Shown here: piece by piece, positions 27,411-36,687 of the stretch | How the letters are laid out: every line of letters begins with the position of its first letter | How positions within the stretch are numbered: the stretch's first letter is position 1 | DNA from: Halorientalis litorea | GTDB lineage: Archaea > Halobacteriota > Halobacteria > Halobacteriales > Haloarculaceae | Direction of reading: 5' to 3' | Length of the DNA stretch: 64,000 nucleotides | Assembly: GCF_023028225.1 (NCBI RefSeq) | Contig: NZ_CP095482.1 | Location: 930,001-994,000, forward strand | Made by a program: the position numbers and the translations under genes | The notes under the pieces: model-generated | Databases searched by the model: none | What the model was told of the DNA's origin: nothing | The model's input: only the letters and a program-made list of their open reading frames with translations

Positions 27411-28340
27411 TTACTCCCCGTTCACTTCCTGCTTCAGGTCCCGCAACTCCGCCACTCGCTCGGCGTGGGCGTTGTGCTGGTGGATGGACTCGTCGTTCGA
27501 CTGTTTCATCGTCACGATGGCGTCGTCGGGTAGGTCCGGGAACTCCTTGACCACGGCCTCGGCCATCGAGCGCACGCAGTCCTCGACGAACTTGGCGTTT
27601 TTGTGGGACTCGTAGGTCATGTGGTCCTCGTCGGGACGCTTGGCGAGGTTGTAGATGCGCGCGCTCATTGACTCCCGGGCCACCTCGATGATGTCGTTGA
27701 GGTTGGCCTCGGGCGCGCCCTCGCTCTCGATGGTCAGCGTGGCGTGGCCGCGCTGGGAGTGGCCGGGTTGGGGCACCTCCGCGAGGAAGTCGTCGATGAC
27801 GCCGTCCTCGACACCCAAGCCGCGGAGCGTCTCGCGGGCACGGGATGTCGACATTCCCTGCGAACAGGGACAGACAGTCATGCCGGTGACGCGGGCACCG
27901 ATTTCCTCGTGCGTTCCCTCCTCGGTGGCGGTTGCCGACGCGATGATGTCGGCCGTCGACTGGGTGGGCCGGTCGCTCTCGGGCGTCTGCTCGCGGGTGA
28001 CGTACTCCGCTTCCATCCGCACCTCGGCTTTGGTCGTGTAGTCGTGTTTGTCTATCAGCCGTTCTGCGGCCTCACCACATACGTCCTCGACGCGGCAGAC
28101 CTCCTGAGAGACGGCGGCTTCCAGCGTTTCGTCGACGACTTCCATGTTCCGAGACATGTCTGCCCCCTTCCGCCACGATGGTAAGTCGACGAACACCTCG
28201 AACTCCGCCATCAGGACGATTGGACGGTCGTCGGTACGGCCGAGTTTCACGAGTTTTTCGACGCCGGTGACGCCGACGCGGTTCAGTCCGACGGAGACCT
28301 CCGGACTCGACGCCTGCACGTCCGGCAGTTGCTGGCTCAT
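27411..28340 (-). CDS. mptA: GTP cyclohydrolase MptA (type IB-like)
   Basis: A 309-residue metal-dependent GTP cyclohydrolase of the MptA/FolE2 family, which opens GTP to 7,8-dihydroneopterin 2',3'-cyclic phosphate, the first step of archaeal pterin (methanopterin or folate-type) synthesis. It shows the active-site segment [10 protein letters not shown], with the Fe(II)-binding Cys, and HSQRGHATL. The N-terminal half contains [14 protein letters not shown], characteristic of the family. Its last 20 codons are repeated downstream. Confidence 0.93.
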   Translation of the reverse strand: MSQQLPDVQASSPEVSVGLNRVGVTGVEKLVKLGRTDDRPIVLMAEFEVFVDLPSWRKGADMSRNMEVVDETLEAAVSQEVCRVEDVCGEAAERLIDKHDYTTKAEVRMEAEYVTREQTPESDRPTQSTADIIASATATEEGTHEEIGARVTGMTVCPCSQGMSTSRARETLRGLGVEDGVIDDFLAEVPQPGHSQRGHATLTIESEGAPEANLNDIIEVARESMSARIYNLAKRPDEDHMTYESHKNAKFVEDCVRSMAEAVVKEFPDLPDDAIVTMKQSNDESIHQHNAHAERVAELRDLKQEVNGE

Positions 28341-28389
28341 CGGAGCATCCTTAGGGCTGTATCCTGATTAGTGCTTTCGAAAGGGAGTG

Positions 28390-30183
28390 TCACGACGGGT
28401 CACGCCGGGCCGAGGACTGTCGACGGAAGTCGATGCCGATGTCGAGGTCCTCGACGGGCGACTTCACGGCGTCCTCGGGTGACCCATCGACCGCAGGGAG
28501 TCGAAGCGTGACGACGCTGCCACCGCGGTCGTTCTCGTCGAAGGCGATGGTCCCCCCGGATTCGGTCACTATCCAGTTGATGAGCCAGAGACCGAGGCCG
28601 CTGACGTGGTCCAGTTGCGTCTCGCGGCCGCGCAGCAACACCGCGCGCTCGCTCTTCGGGATGCCGGGGCCGTTGTCCGCGATTTCGACGACGATTTCGT
28701 CGTCCGCCGTCTCCCGAACCGAGACGGACACCTCGACGAACGTGTCGGGGTTGTCGTTGTGTTCGATTGCGTTCTCCACGGCGTTCGTCACGGCGGCGTC
28801 GACCAGTTCGATGGCCGACGCGTACGCACCGGGTTCGAGGTCGGTCTCGATGTCGACGGTCGGCCGGTCGGCCGTGACCTCGTCGATGACCCGCTCGACC
28901 ATCGCCGATACGTCCACGACCGTCGACTCGACGTTCTCGCCGTCGAGTGCTTGCTCTAGCTGTCGTACCGTTACGCTCAACTCGACCAACCCCTCGACGT
29001 GTTCCTTGATTGCATCGACCCACTCGGCGTCTGGGTGTTCGCGCTTGCCGAGTTCGGCGTATCCGAGGATGACGTTCGCCTCGTTTCGCAGGTCGTGGCG
29101 GAGCGTCCGGTTGAGCACGTCGAGACGCTGTTCGCGTTGGCGGCGTTCGGTCACGTCGCGGAGACTGACGAGGTGGCCCCGCAACAGGCCGCCGCCGCGG
29201 TGCAGGTCCGAGATGCGCACGTCGTAGTACCGCAAGTCGTCGTTCCGGAGTGCGATTTCCGTCTCGTACCGCCCGTCGGAGGCGTCCGCCGCGGCCTCGG
29301 CCACGTCGTCGAGGGCCGGGAGGGTCGCCGACAGGTCCCGGCCGATTATCTCGTCTCGGTCGATGCCGGCGATATCGCTGGCGTGAGCGTTGCAGTCGAT
29401 GACCGTCCGCCGGTCGTCGACGATGAGGACGGCCTCCGCGAGGTTGTCCATGAGTTCGTCGCGCGCGACTTCGCGGGCGACCGGAACGAGTTCCAGCAGT
29501 TTGTGGCGGTAGATGGCGACGAGAAAGAGCGCGGCACTGGCCGCGAACGCCGCCGGCGTCGGGTCGAACGGCGGGCGGTAGTACCCGCTGATGTACGCGG
29601 CGTTGACCGCCCACGGGATGAAGATTCCCAGCGCGATGGCGGCAGTCTGTCCGCGGTAGTGGTGGTCGGCGATGAGCAGCATCCGAACGAGGAGAAACGA
29701 CCCGACGAACAGGAGGAGATACGAGTAGCCGCTGTGGACCCAGAACCACGGGCCGAAGTCGAGCGAGAGGGCCGCGTATCCACCGACCTGCACGAGTTCC
29801 CGTCCCGCCCACATCAGGTCGTGGACGCCGTTCGTCCACGCGATGACCTGCGTGAGTGCGGGGACGACGAGCAAGGGGACCGGGCCGTACCGCGTCAGCA
29901 CCGTCCTGTTCCCGGTGTACTCCTCGGCGAAGTAGAGAAACGCGACGGGGACGAGCGCGATGGGCAGGTACGTCAGGCTATCGAAGAGGCGCGAATAGAA
30001 GAGATCGGCACTGAACATCCGTCCGGCAGCCAGCCCGACCCACACGGAACTCAGTGAGGTCAGCCACACCAGCGGTGCGACACCCGGCGTGTCGCGGTGC
30101 CGGTACGCGACGGCCCCGAGTGCCGCGACCACGACGGTAATCCCGACGTGGATGATTGCGTACGGGCTGTATTGCCAAACCAT
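28390..30183 (-). CDS. Sensor histidine kinase with 7TM N-terminus and PAS domain
   Basis: A 597-residue kinase. Residues 1-230 form seven membrane spans of the histidine-kinase N-terminal 7TM type. Residues about 243-345 are a PAS domain. The H-box is RTLRHDLRNE with His363, and the ATPase domain has N-box NAVENAIEH, G1 DNGPGIP (503-509) and G2 GLGLW (529-533). It is encoded ten bases upstream of a HalX response regulator in the same direction, so the two are a likely operon pair. Confidence 0.92.
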   Translation of the reverse strand: MVWQYSPYAIIHVGITVVVAALGAVAYRHRDTPGVAPLVWLTSLSSVWVGLAAGRMFSADLFYSRLFDSLTYLPIALVPVAFLYFAEEYTGNRTVLTRYGPVPLLVVPALTQVIAWTNGVHDLMWAGRELVQVGGYAALSLDFGPWFWVHSGYSYLLLFVGSFLLVRMLLIADHHYRGQTAAIALGIFIPWAVNAAYISGYYRPPFDPTPAAFAASAALFLVAIYRHKLLELVPVAREVARDELMDNLAEAVLIVDDRRTVIDCNAHASDIAGIDRDEIIGRDLSATLPALDDVAEAAADASDGRYETEIALRNDDLRYYDVRISDLHRGGGLLRGHLVSLRDVTERRQREQRLDVLNRTLRHDLRNEANVILGYAELGKREHPDAEWVDAIKEHVEGLVELSVTVRQLEQALDGENVESTVVDVSAMVERVIDEVTADRPTVDIETDLEPGAYASAIELVDAAVTNAVENAIEHNDNPDTFVEVSVSVRETADDEIVVEIADNGPGIPKSERAVLLRGRETQLDHVSGLGLWLINWIVTESGGTIAFDENDRGGSVVTLRLPAVDGSPEDAVKSPVEDLDIGIDFRRQSSARRDPS

Positions 30184-30192
30184 ACCCCACGG

Positions 30193-30780
30193 TCAGGGCT
30201 GTTGCTGACCCGGGGAGTCGCTGTCACTCCCGGACGAGAACAACGCGTCCATGTCGCCCCCCTCTAGGTCGAACATCGCTTCATCGAGGGCCCCCTCAAG
30301 CTCCTCGATGCGGTCTGTCAGTTCCTGATACTCGTCGCTCGCCTCCAGCGTCGACTTGCTCTTTGCGGACTGGAGTGCCGCGCGCTTCGAGACGAGACGG
30401 TAGTACTCCTCGAACGTCTCGTCGTACTCGGCATAGGAGAGCAGTTTGTCTACCGTCTCGTAGAGGTCGTCCCGCGAAATCGGCTTGACCAGATAGTCGT
30501 CGAACCCCATGTCCAAGATATCGAAGTCGGGGTCGACTGCCGTCACCATCGCCACGCGCACGTCGAGGCCCTCGGCACGTATCTGTTCGAGCACCTCGTC
30601 GCCCGACATCCCGGGCATCCGCCGGTCTAGGAAGGCGATATCAACATCCTCGTCCAGTTTTTCGAGTGCCTCTTCACCACCGTATGCGATGCGAACATCG
30701 TACTCTACCTCCAGATGCGCGCCATAGATGTCCGCAACCGCTTGCTCGTCGTCGACGATGAGGATTGTTATCTCGCCCAA
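30193..30780 (-). CDS. Response regulator with HalX domain
   Basis: A 195-residue protein with an N-terminal receiver: acidic pocket VDDE, phospho-Asp in FLDRRMPGMSG and Lys in VKPIS. A C-terminal helical HalX domain (about 125-180, ending in a coiled segment) follows, and then a Ser/Gly tail. HalX is a haloarchaeal output domain of unknown target. The gene lies upstream of the 7TM kinase gene and probably forms an operon with it. A paralogue follows at 30884-31486. Confidence 0.92.
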   Translation of the reverse strand: MGEITILIVDDEQAVADIYGAHLEVEYDVRIAYGGEEALEKLDEDVDIAFLDRRMPGMSGDEVLEQIRAEGLDVRVAMVTAVDPDFDILDMGFDDYLVKPISRDDLYETVDKLLSYAEYDETFEEYYRLVSKRAALQSAKSKSTLEASDEYQELTDRIEELEGALDEAMFDLEGGDMDALFSSGSDSDSPGQQQP

Positions 30781-30883
30781 ACCTACTCACTCATCATATC
30801 TGAGAGAAACGAGAGTAAAAAGCTTTTCCGCAGATTAGGCAGTGTGAAACGGGCCGGCCGCCCCCACATCACAACGGTATTGC

Positions 30884-31486
30884 TCACTCTTCGGTCACGC
30901 CATGTGCGACTTCGCCCCGCTCGTGTATCTCCCGGAACACCGTCGCGAAGTGGCGGTCCTCGAACTTGTCGACGGTATCTTCGAGTTGCTCCCTGAGCGC
31001 GTCCCGTTTCCGTTCCAGTTCCTCGAACTCCTCGCTGTTTTCGAGTGCGGTCGCACTCTTGTTCGCCAAGAGCGTCGCGTACTTCGAAGTCGTCCGGTAG
31101 TAGTCCTGTAACAGGTCCTCGTACTCCGCACAGGTGAGCAGTCGCTCGATAGTGTCGACCAAGTCCGATCTCGAAACGGGCTTGGTCACGTAATCGTCGA
31201 ACGGCATCTCGATGATGTCGAACCCGGGGTCGACTGCCGTCACCATCGCCACGCGCACGTCGAGACCCTCGGTGCGGATGCGTTCCAGCACCTCGTCGCC
31301 GGACAACCCCGGCATCCGGCGGTCGAGCAGCACGATGTCCGTCTCCGCATCGAGCGTGTCCAGTGCCTCCTCACCGCTGTAGGCCACGTCGACCCGAAAC
31401 GACTGTTCCAACTGTGCGGCGTACGCGTCGGCCACGTCGGCCTCGTCGTCGACCACCAGTACAGTGGGGAGGTCACCGGATGTCAT
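30884..31486 (-). CDS. Response regulator with HalX domain (paralogue)
   Basis: A 200-residue protein nearly parallel to its neighbour: receiver with VDDE, LLDRRMPGLSGDEVLERIR and TKPVS, then a HalX domain ending in a coiled segment. The shared stretch DVRVAMVTAVDPxFDI marks a tandem duplication. The start at 31486 (MTSGDLP) is preferred; upstream sequence in this frame is intergenic. It is the first of the set and may share a kinase with, or compete for the kinase of, its paralogue. Confidence 0.92.
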   Translation of the reverse strand: MTSGDLPTVLVVDDEADVADAYAAQLEQSFRVDVAYSGEEALDTLDAETDIVLLDRRMPGLSGDEVLERIRTEGLDVRVAMVTAVDPGFDIIEMPFDDYVTKPVSRSDLVDTIERLLTCAEYEDLLQDYYRTTSKYATLLANKSATALENSEEFEELERKRDALREQLEDTVDKFEDRHFATVFREIHERGEVAHGVTEE

Positions 31487-31571
31487 CTGACCGTATGTCT
31501 CTTGGCCAAAAGAGATAGATAAGCGTTCCGGGCGTTTTAGATCCGGAGTCCCGACGAACGCGTCGACCACC

Positions 31572-31611
31572 ACCCCGACCGTACCCCCCAGTCGTTACTC
31601 CCCGACAACAT
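31572..31611 (-). repeat. Echo copy of the ahb fusion gene 3' end
   Basis: These 40 bases match 31681-31720 at 38 positions. The original covers the last codons of the upstream gene, its TAA stop and about 20 bases beyond. The copy lies 109 bases downstream in the direction of transcription. Confidence 0.92.
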
Positions 31612-31631
31612 GCGACCACCTTTTTGCCCTC

Positions 31632-31657
31632 GCGTGGCCTCGTCACCTCGGCCACGC
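31632..31657 (-). other. Hairpin in the ahb echo spacer
   Basis: On the minus strand GCGTGGCC and GGCCACGC make a perfect 8-bp stem around loop GAGGTGACGA, with TTTTC before and CAAAAAG after. It is clearly related to the hairpin downstream of mptA (27326-27349), which has the same GGCC core, a loop beginning and ending in GA, and the same T and A tracts. Confidence 0.75.
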
Positions 31658-31703
31658 TCGCCGAAAAGGCTGGAGCAAAAACCCCGACCGTACCCCCCGG
31701 TCG

Positions 31704-32741
31704 TTACTCCCCGACAATATCGTCGTACCGTGCCCCTGTCTGTTTCAGCGTCTCCGTCGAGTAGAGCCGCTCGTGGTCGACGGGCAGGTAGTCGGCTGCT
31801 AACTCGTCTATCTTCGCGTCGACAGCGTCCGTCTCACGGCCGTGTACCATCGTGAACAGGTTGTACTCCCAGTCCTGCTCCGGGCGGCGTGGACGGTGGT
31901 AACAGAGCGTGACGTACGGCAGAGAGCCGACAGTCTCGCCGCGCGCGTCGAGTTCGTCGTCGGGTACGTCCCAGACGACCATGCAGTTGCTGTCGAACCC
32001 GGTCACGACGTGGTTGACGACACAGCCGACGCGCTTGATACAGCCGTCGGCTACCAGTCGCTCGATGGCGTCGAGGACGGCGGCCACGTCGGCGTCCACC
32101 GCGTCCGCGATATCGCGGTACGGCGTCGCGGTGAGCGGGAACCCGCCCTGGATTTCCAGCAGGAGACGGCGGTCGAGGGCCGAAAAGTCCGCCGCCGCGT
32201 CCTCGCTGATGCGGGTCGCGGAAGCGTCCGTTCCGGAGACGGACTCGCGTGCGAACCGGTCGCCGTTGACCACCGGGAATTCGAGGTCGATGTAGTAGTC
32301 GGTCAACATCGGGAGGACTAGCACGCTCAACCCCGTCTCCGCCTCGATGTCCGCGATGATTTCGTCGCGTGTCTCGCGGGACCCGGCGGTGACGACGAAC
32401 CACATGTTCCACTCGTGGTCGCGTCGGTAGTTGTGGTTGACCTGCCGGTGGCCGTTTATCACTTCGGCTACCTCCTCGAAGCGGTCCTCGGGGGCGGACA
32501 CCGCGGCGAGCGTCGAAGAGCCGATGACCGGCGGGTTGAGGACCGCCCCGAACCGCCGGAAGATACCCGTCTCGCGCAACCGCTCGACGCGGGCCAACGC
32601 GTCGTCCTCGGAGATATCGAGGTCGGCGGCGACAGTTCGGAACGGCCGTTCGGTGACGGGGAATCCGCTCTGGTATCCGTCGACCAGTGCGGCGTCCACC
32701 TCGTCGAGGCCCTCGCGCCAGTCACCCGACTGGAGACTCAT
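31704..32741 (-). CDS. Siroheme decarboxylase, fused AhbB- and AhbA-like halves
   Basis: A 345-residue protein made of two Lrp/AsnC-like halves (about 1-170 and 185-345), each with a winged-helix-like start and an effector-like domain. The first half has HNYRRDHEWNMWFVV (103-117) and the second YHRPRRPEQDWEYNLFTMVHG-type sequence split over 281-301. These match the substrate-binding motifs of siroheme decarboxylases AhbA/AhbB (NirDLGH relatives) and not those of plain transcription factors. They convert siroheme to didecarboxysiroheme in the alternative heme pathway of archaea. An Lrp regulator role is the alternative reading. Its 3' end is echoed downstream. Confidence 0.75.
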   Translation of the reverse strand: MSLQSGDWREGLDEVDAALVDGYQSGFPVTERPFRTVAADLDISEDDALARVERLRETGIFRRFGAVLNPPVIGSSTLAAVSAPEDRFEEVAEVINGHRQVNHNYRRDHEWNMWFVVTAGSRETRDEIIADIEAETGLSVLVLPMLTDYYIDLEFPVVNGDRFARESVSGTDASATRISEDAAADFSALDRRLLLEIQGGFPLTATPYRDIADAVDADVAAVLDAIERLVADGCIKRVGCVVNHVVTGFDSNCMVVWDVPDDELDARGETVGSLPYVTLCYHRPRRPEQDWEYNLFTMVHGRETDAVDAKIDELAADYLPVDHERLYSTETLKQTGARYDDIVGE

Positions 32742-32864
32742 TGTTCGGTTTTAGTGCTACCACGGCCTAATCCTGTCGCTTCCGGTCGGTCGATGTCGGG
32801 GCTGTCCCGGACAGGGGAAAACTGCTCCGAGACGCCTATGTACCACCCCGCCGTGCCTCGCGAC

Positions 32865-33308
32865 ATGACCCGCTACTTCGAGGACATCGCAGTCGGCGAC
32901 ACGACCACTCACGGCAGTTACACGGTCACGGAAGACGAGATAATCGAGTTCGCCGAGCAGTACGACCCGCAACCGTTCCACACGGACCCCGAGGCGGCCG
33001 AAGATTCGATGTTCGGCGGCCTCGCGGCCAGCGGGTGGCACACCGCCGCCGCCTGCATGCGCCTGCTGGTCGAGACGATGGAGCGCGAGGAGTGGGCCTC
33101 ACAGGGTGCCCGGGGTATCGACGAACTCCGGTGGATTCGCCCCGTCCGCCCCGGTGACGACCTCTCCATCGAACTCGAAGTCGTCGAGAAACGCGAGAGC
33201 GACCGCTCCGGCCTCGGCGAAGTTGACAACCGCATGACTGGGTACGTCGACGACGAGGCCGTCATCTCGTGGATCGGACTGGGCCTGATAGCGAAGCGAG
33301 ACGCATAG
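32865..33308 (+). CDS. MaoC family dehydratase
   Basis: A 147-residue hot-dog-fold protein. The hydratase motif is seen in YDPQPFHTDPEAA, with the conserved Asp and His, followed by FGGLAASGWHTAA. Such proteins hydrate or dehydrate acyl-CoA thioesters. The start MTRYFEDIAVGD is typical for the family; the longer upstream frame would run through the divergent promoter region. The neighbours do not show the pathway. Confidence 0.88.
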   Translation: MTRYFEDIAVGDTTTHGSYTVTEDEIIEFAEQYDPQPFHTDPEAAEDSMFGGLAASGWHTAAACMRLLVETMEREEWASQGARGIDELRWIRPVRPGDDLSIELEVVEKRESDRSGLGEVDNRMTGYVDDEAVISWIGLGLIAKRDA

Positions 33309-33384
33309 AAACGCCCCGGTCGCGGTCCCAGAGACTGGGAACGAGTCGCAGGGTATTTCGTCGCGCCGTCCCGAAGGTGTTCGT

Positions 33385-34455
33385 ATGGCACAAGCGACTC
33401 GCGAGTTCGGGGAGTGGCCGCTCAAGCGACTGATGACCGAGGTGGTCGGTTCGGGCCACAAGTCCGCCGACGACATGGACCGCGGGCAGGCACGGGAGGC
33501 GTTCCAGCGGATTCTCGCCGACGAACCCGACCACACGACGCTGGGTGCGTTCCTGCTGGCGAACCGCTGGAAGCGCAACACGCCCGAGGAACTGGCCGCG
33601 TTCGTCGACGTGATGCGCGAGGAGAGCGTCGAGACGGCCGAACCCGACGCCGACCCCGTCGACTGCGGCGCGAACTACGACGGCAAGCACTCGACGGCCA
33701 TCCTCGGTGTCGCCGCGGGCGTCGTCGCCGCCGCCGCCGGGACGCCCGTCGTCGTCCACTCGGGCGACCGCGTCCCCACGCAGAAACTCGACGCCTACAA
33801 GCACGTCCTCGAGGCGTTGGGCGTCGAGACGGACCTCACGCCCGCCGAGAGCGCGGACATGGTGGACGAGGTCGGTTTCGGCTACTACTACCAGCCCAAC
33901 TTCAACCCCGGCGTGGACGACCTGTGGGAGCGCAGGGACAACATGGGCGTGCGCACGTTCGTGAACACCGTCGAGACGCTGGCGAACCCGGCCAACGCCG
34001 ACGTTCACCTCGGGAGTTTCTACCACCTGCCCTTCGCCGTGCGGATGATAGAGACGCTCCAAACCGCCGAGACGCAGTCCGTCGACCGCGTGCTGATGTT
34101 CCAAGGGTTGGAGGGGTACGACGATATCCGCCCCGGGTCGACCGTGGTGGCGGAATGGACGGAGGGGGACGACGAGGTCTCGGACTTCGAAATAGAGACG
34201 CCCAACTACGGGATGGACTTCGAGAGCGAGGACATAGAGGTCGACCCCGTCGCCGGCGAGTCCGCGACAATCACCGAGGAGGTCCTCGCCGGGGAGCGCG
34301 ACGACCAGTTCGCCGACGCCGTGGCACTCAACGCCGCGCTCCGCCTCTATGCCCGCGAGGACGCCGACTCGCTGGACGAGGGACTCGAAACCGCCCGCGA
34401 CACCATCGAGAGCGGCGACGCGGCGGCGGTCTTAGAGGACCTGCAGGCCTTCTAA
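33385..34455 (+). CDS. TrpD-like glycosyl/phosphoribosyl transferase family protein
   Basis: A 356-residue protein with the two-domain layout of anthranilate phosphoribosyltransferase: helical N-terminal region with DRGQAREAFQRIL and TTLGAFLLANRWK, then the alpha/beta domain. The PRPP-binding GTGGD of true TrpD is replaced by CGANYDGKHST, so it is a TrpD2-type paralogue and not a proven tryptophan enzyme. It is commonly annotated as TrpD-like in haloarchaea. No trp genes are nearby. Confidence 0.75.
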   Translation: MAQATREFGEWPLKRLMTEVVGSGHKSADDMDRGQAREAFQRILADEPDHTTLGAFLLANRWKRNTPEELAAFVDVMREESVETAEPDADPVDCGANYDGKHSTAILGVAAGVVAAAAGTPVVVHSGDRVPTQKLDAYKHVLEALGVETDLTPAESADMVDEVGFGYYYQPNFNPGVDDLWERRDNMGVRTFVNTVETLANPANADVHLGSFYHLPFAVRMIETLQTAETQSVDRVLMFQGLEGYDDIRPGSTVVAEWTEGDDEVSDFEIETPNYGMDFESEDIEVDPVAGESATITEEVLAGERDDQFADAVALNAALRLYAREDADSLDEGLETARDTIESGDAAAVLEDLQAF

Positions 34456-34824
34456 TCAGTCCAGTAGCCGCGAGGGAACCACGTAGTTCCCGATGACGAC
34501 GGCGGCGAAGGCCACGATGACCGCCGCGTCGGGTGCGAGGACGCGGGTGACGACGACCATGAGCGCGGCGAGTTCGATTGCGACGACGGTTGCGGCGACG
34601 GCACTCCACCCGGCCGCGCGGAGCGGTGTGAGTCGCTCGGGCCAGAACCGTCGGTAGACGAGCGATGGGAGGAGCGCGACGGCGAGGGCGACGAGGAAGA
34701 CGACCCGAACCGTGTCGCCGAAGGCCACCCACAGGAGATAGGCGGGCGCGAGTGCGAGGAGCGCGGCCACGCCGAGGACGATGGTTTCGTCCCGGAGCCA
34801 CGCCGGCAGTGACTGACTGCTCAT
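34456..34824 (-). CDS. Four-span membrane protein, unknown function
   Basis: A 122-residue protein with hydrophobic segments at about 15-33, 38-56, 70-93 and 98-115 separated by short charged loops. Its stop directly abuts the stop of the convergent TrpD-like gene without any gap. ATG 34824 gives a full membrane protein; the longer frame upstream runs antisense to the divergent gene. Not recognised. Confidence 0.65.
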   Translation of the reverse strand: MSSQSLPAWLRDETIVLGVAALLALAPAYLLWVAFGDTVRVVFLVALAVALLPSLVYRRFWPERLTPLRAAGWSAVAATVVAIELAALMVVVTRVLAPDAAVIVAFAAVVIGNYVVPSRLLD

Positions 34825-34909
34825 GTCGGTGCGTGCGTTGCCCCCGACAAAACACGTCCGATAGCCACTCGGCGGCAGGCTTATCGGTGCCGTTCTCGTC
34901 TGTCGGTGC

Positions 34910-35539
34910 ATGGCCGACCACGCGAGCGGACGGCTCTCGACCGGGGTCGCTGGACTCGACGGGGCACTCGACGGCGGCGTCCCCGCGGGGAGTCTGGTCG
35001 CCCTCTCGGCGGCCCCGCGAGCGCAGAGCGAACCGCTCCTGTACGCGATGGCCGCCGCGAACCCGTCGCGGTACCTCTCGACGCTCCGCCCCGAGTCGGC
35101 GGTGCGTGACACCGTAGTCGCGACGGGCTACGAACCGGGCGAACTCGACGTGCGAGGAGTCGACGGTGAGTCCGTGCTGGCCGACCCGAAGACCCATCTC
35201 TCGGGGCTGGACCCGGGGTCGGTGCTGGTCGTGGACCCGACGACGGAACTCGAACAGGGGGAGCGAGAGCGGTACCGCGAGTTCCTCGACACCTGCAAGC
35301 ACGCGCTCCGAATGACCGACAGCGTGGGCCTCCTGCACTGTCACGAGAACACGCCGTCGGTCCTGCGCCGGGACATGACGCTCGCCCGCGCCGACCTCGT
35401 GTGGGACGTTCGGACGGCGGTCCGTGAGGGGACGCTGCGGACGTGTCTCGGGGTAACGAAGTTCCGCGGCGGCCAGCCAACGGGAATGTTCGACCTGTCG
35501 TTCGCGGACGGCGTGACCGTCACGCCGCGGACGGAGTGA
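34910..35539 (+). CDS. RAD55-like RecA-superfamily protein with degenerate P-loop
   Basis: A 209-residue protein that begins like RAD55/KaiC-type ATPases ([25 protein letters not shown]), but the Walker A that should follow (GxxGxGKT) is replaced by [10 protein letters not shown]. The Walker B strand is SVLVVDPTT, without the usual second acid. It is therefore probably not an active ATPase. Haloarchaea carry many such RecA-fold proteins, often called transducer proteins, next to signalling genes. Its stop codon lies inside a hairpin loop (35525-35543). Confidence 0.75.
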   Translation: MADHASGRLSTGVAGLDGALDGGVPAGSLVALSAAPRAQSEPLLYAMAAANPSRYLSTLRPESAVRDTVVATGYEPGELDVRGVDGESVLADPKTHLSGLDPGSVLVVDPTTELEQGERERYREFLDTCKHALRMTDSVGLLHCHENTPSVLRRDMTLARADLVWDVRTAVREGTLRTCLGVTKFRGGQPTGMFDLSFADGVTVTPRTE

Positions 35540-35543
35540 GCGG
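35525..35543 (+). other. Hairpin over the stop codon with GGACGGAGTGA loop
   Basis: CCGC and GCGG form a short stem around the 11-base loop GGACGGAGTGA, which contains the TGA stop of the RAD55-like gene. The loop differs by one base from the GARCGRAGYGA loop of hairpins at other gene ends in this window. Confidence 0.45.
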
Positions 35544-35588
35544 CCACGCATCCACAGGCTTTTGCCGGAACCGGACCACCGTGCTGGC

Positions 35589-36137
35589 ATGAGTGACCTG
35601 ACCGCGACACTCCACACGAGCGAGGGCGACATCGAAGTCACGCTGTTCGACGAGCGCGCGCCGAAAACCGTCGAGAACTTCGTCGGCTTCGCCGAGGGAG
35701 CGGACGACTACGAGGGGACCGACATCGGCCGCGGGACCGGTGCGTGGGAGGACCCGGACAGCGGCGAGAAGCGCGTCGACCCGCTGTACGACGGCGTCCT
35801 CTTCCACCGCATCATCGAGGGGTTCATGCTCCAGACGGGCGACCCGACGGGAACCGGCCGTGGCGGCCCGGGCTACACCTTCGACGACGAGTTCCACTCG
35901 GACCTGCGCCACGACGGGCCGGGCAAACTCTCGATGGCCAACCGCGGCCCGGACACGAACGGCTCGCAGTTCTTCGTCACGCTCGACGCACAGCCACATC
36001 TGGACGACAAGCACGCCGTCTTCGGGGAAGTCACCGACGGGATGGACGTGGTCGAAGCCATCGGGTCGGTCGACACCGACGCCAACGACAAGCCACACGA
36101 GGACATCGTGCTCGAATCGGTCGAGATTCACCGCTGA
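35589..36137 (+). CDS. Cyclophilin-type peptidyl-prolyl cis-trans isomerase
   Basis: A 182-residue single-domain cyclophilin that catalyses proline isomerisation during folding. Active-site segments [36 protein letters not shown] and HAVFGEV are intact, including the catalytic Arg of the FHR motif. An acidic insertion near residues 40-60 ([14 protein letters not shown]) is typical of haloarchaeal members. No signal peptide, so cytoplasmic. The ATG at 35589 gives the family N-terminus. Confidence 0.95.
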   Translation: MSDLTATLHTSEGDIEVTLFDERAPKTVENFVGFAEGADDYEGTDIGRGTGAWEDPDSGEKRVDPLYDGVLFHRIIEGFMLQTGDPTGTGRGGPGYTFDDEFHSDLRHDGPGKLSMANRGPDTNGSQFFVTLDAQPHLDDKHAVFGEVTDGMDVVEAIGSVDTDANDKPHEDIVLESVEIHR

Positions 36138-36146
36138 ACGGCGGCC

Positions 36147-36599
36147 CTACATCGACAGGTCGGCCCCGCAGTCGGGGCAGGTGAGGGACACCCCGTCGGC
36201 ACCGACCTCGGCAACGTGGTAGTCCGCGCCACACTCGCCACACGGGACCGCAGCCCGCGTCTCGCCAGCCTCCTGTGGTGCCCCCATCGCGACGGCGCGG
36301 ACTCGGTCGTCGCTCTCGTTCGTGCCCTCCTGATACTCGCCGGGAGCGAACCGGACGACTTCGTTCGGGCCGACCGTTACGGTGTCGTCTTTCGTCTGGA
36401 AGGTTGCCGTCCCCTCGACGACGAGGAACACCTCCTCCTGATTCATGTGGGTGTGGAGCCCGCCGGAGAAGGAGTCGCCGGGTTCGAGTTCGTAGTAGTT
36501 CAACGCCATGTCGGCGAGGTCGAGCGGCTCGGTGGCGTGTTTGGTTACTGTCGCGGTCCGCGGGTGGTTCTCCAGTTCGTCGAGTGAGGCTGTCTCCAT
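36147..36599 (-). CDS. Cupin protein with C-terminal zinc ribbon
   Basis: A 150-residue protein. Residues about 28-108 are a cupin barrel with metal motif GGLHTHMNQEEVFLV and the second motif FAPGEYQEG. The C-terminal 35 residues contain CGECG and CPDCG, a probable zinc ribbon. METASLDELENHP is preferred as start because the family N-terminus aligns there; an ATG ten codons upstream (36629) is possible. Enzymatic role unknown. Confidence 0.82.
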   Translation of the reverse strand: METASLDELENHPRTATVTKHATEPLDLADMALNYYELEPGDSFSGGLHTHMNQEEVFLVVEGTATFQTKDDTVTVGPNEVVRFAPGEYQEGTNESDDRVRAVAMGAPQEAGETRAAVPCGECGADYHVAEVGADGVSLTCPDCGADLSM

Positions 36600-36687
36600 C
36601 GCGGTGGACAGGTCGGCCGCGACCCGCATAGTTCTGTTCCCGGTGACGAAACGACAAACGAAAGACCCGTGAGTGACAACCGCAGGT

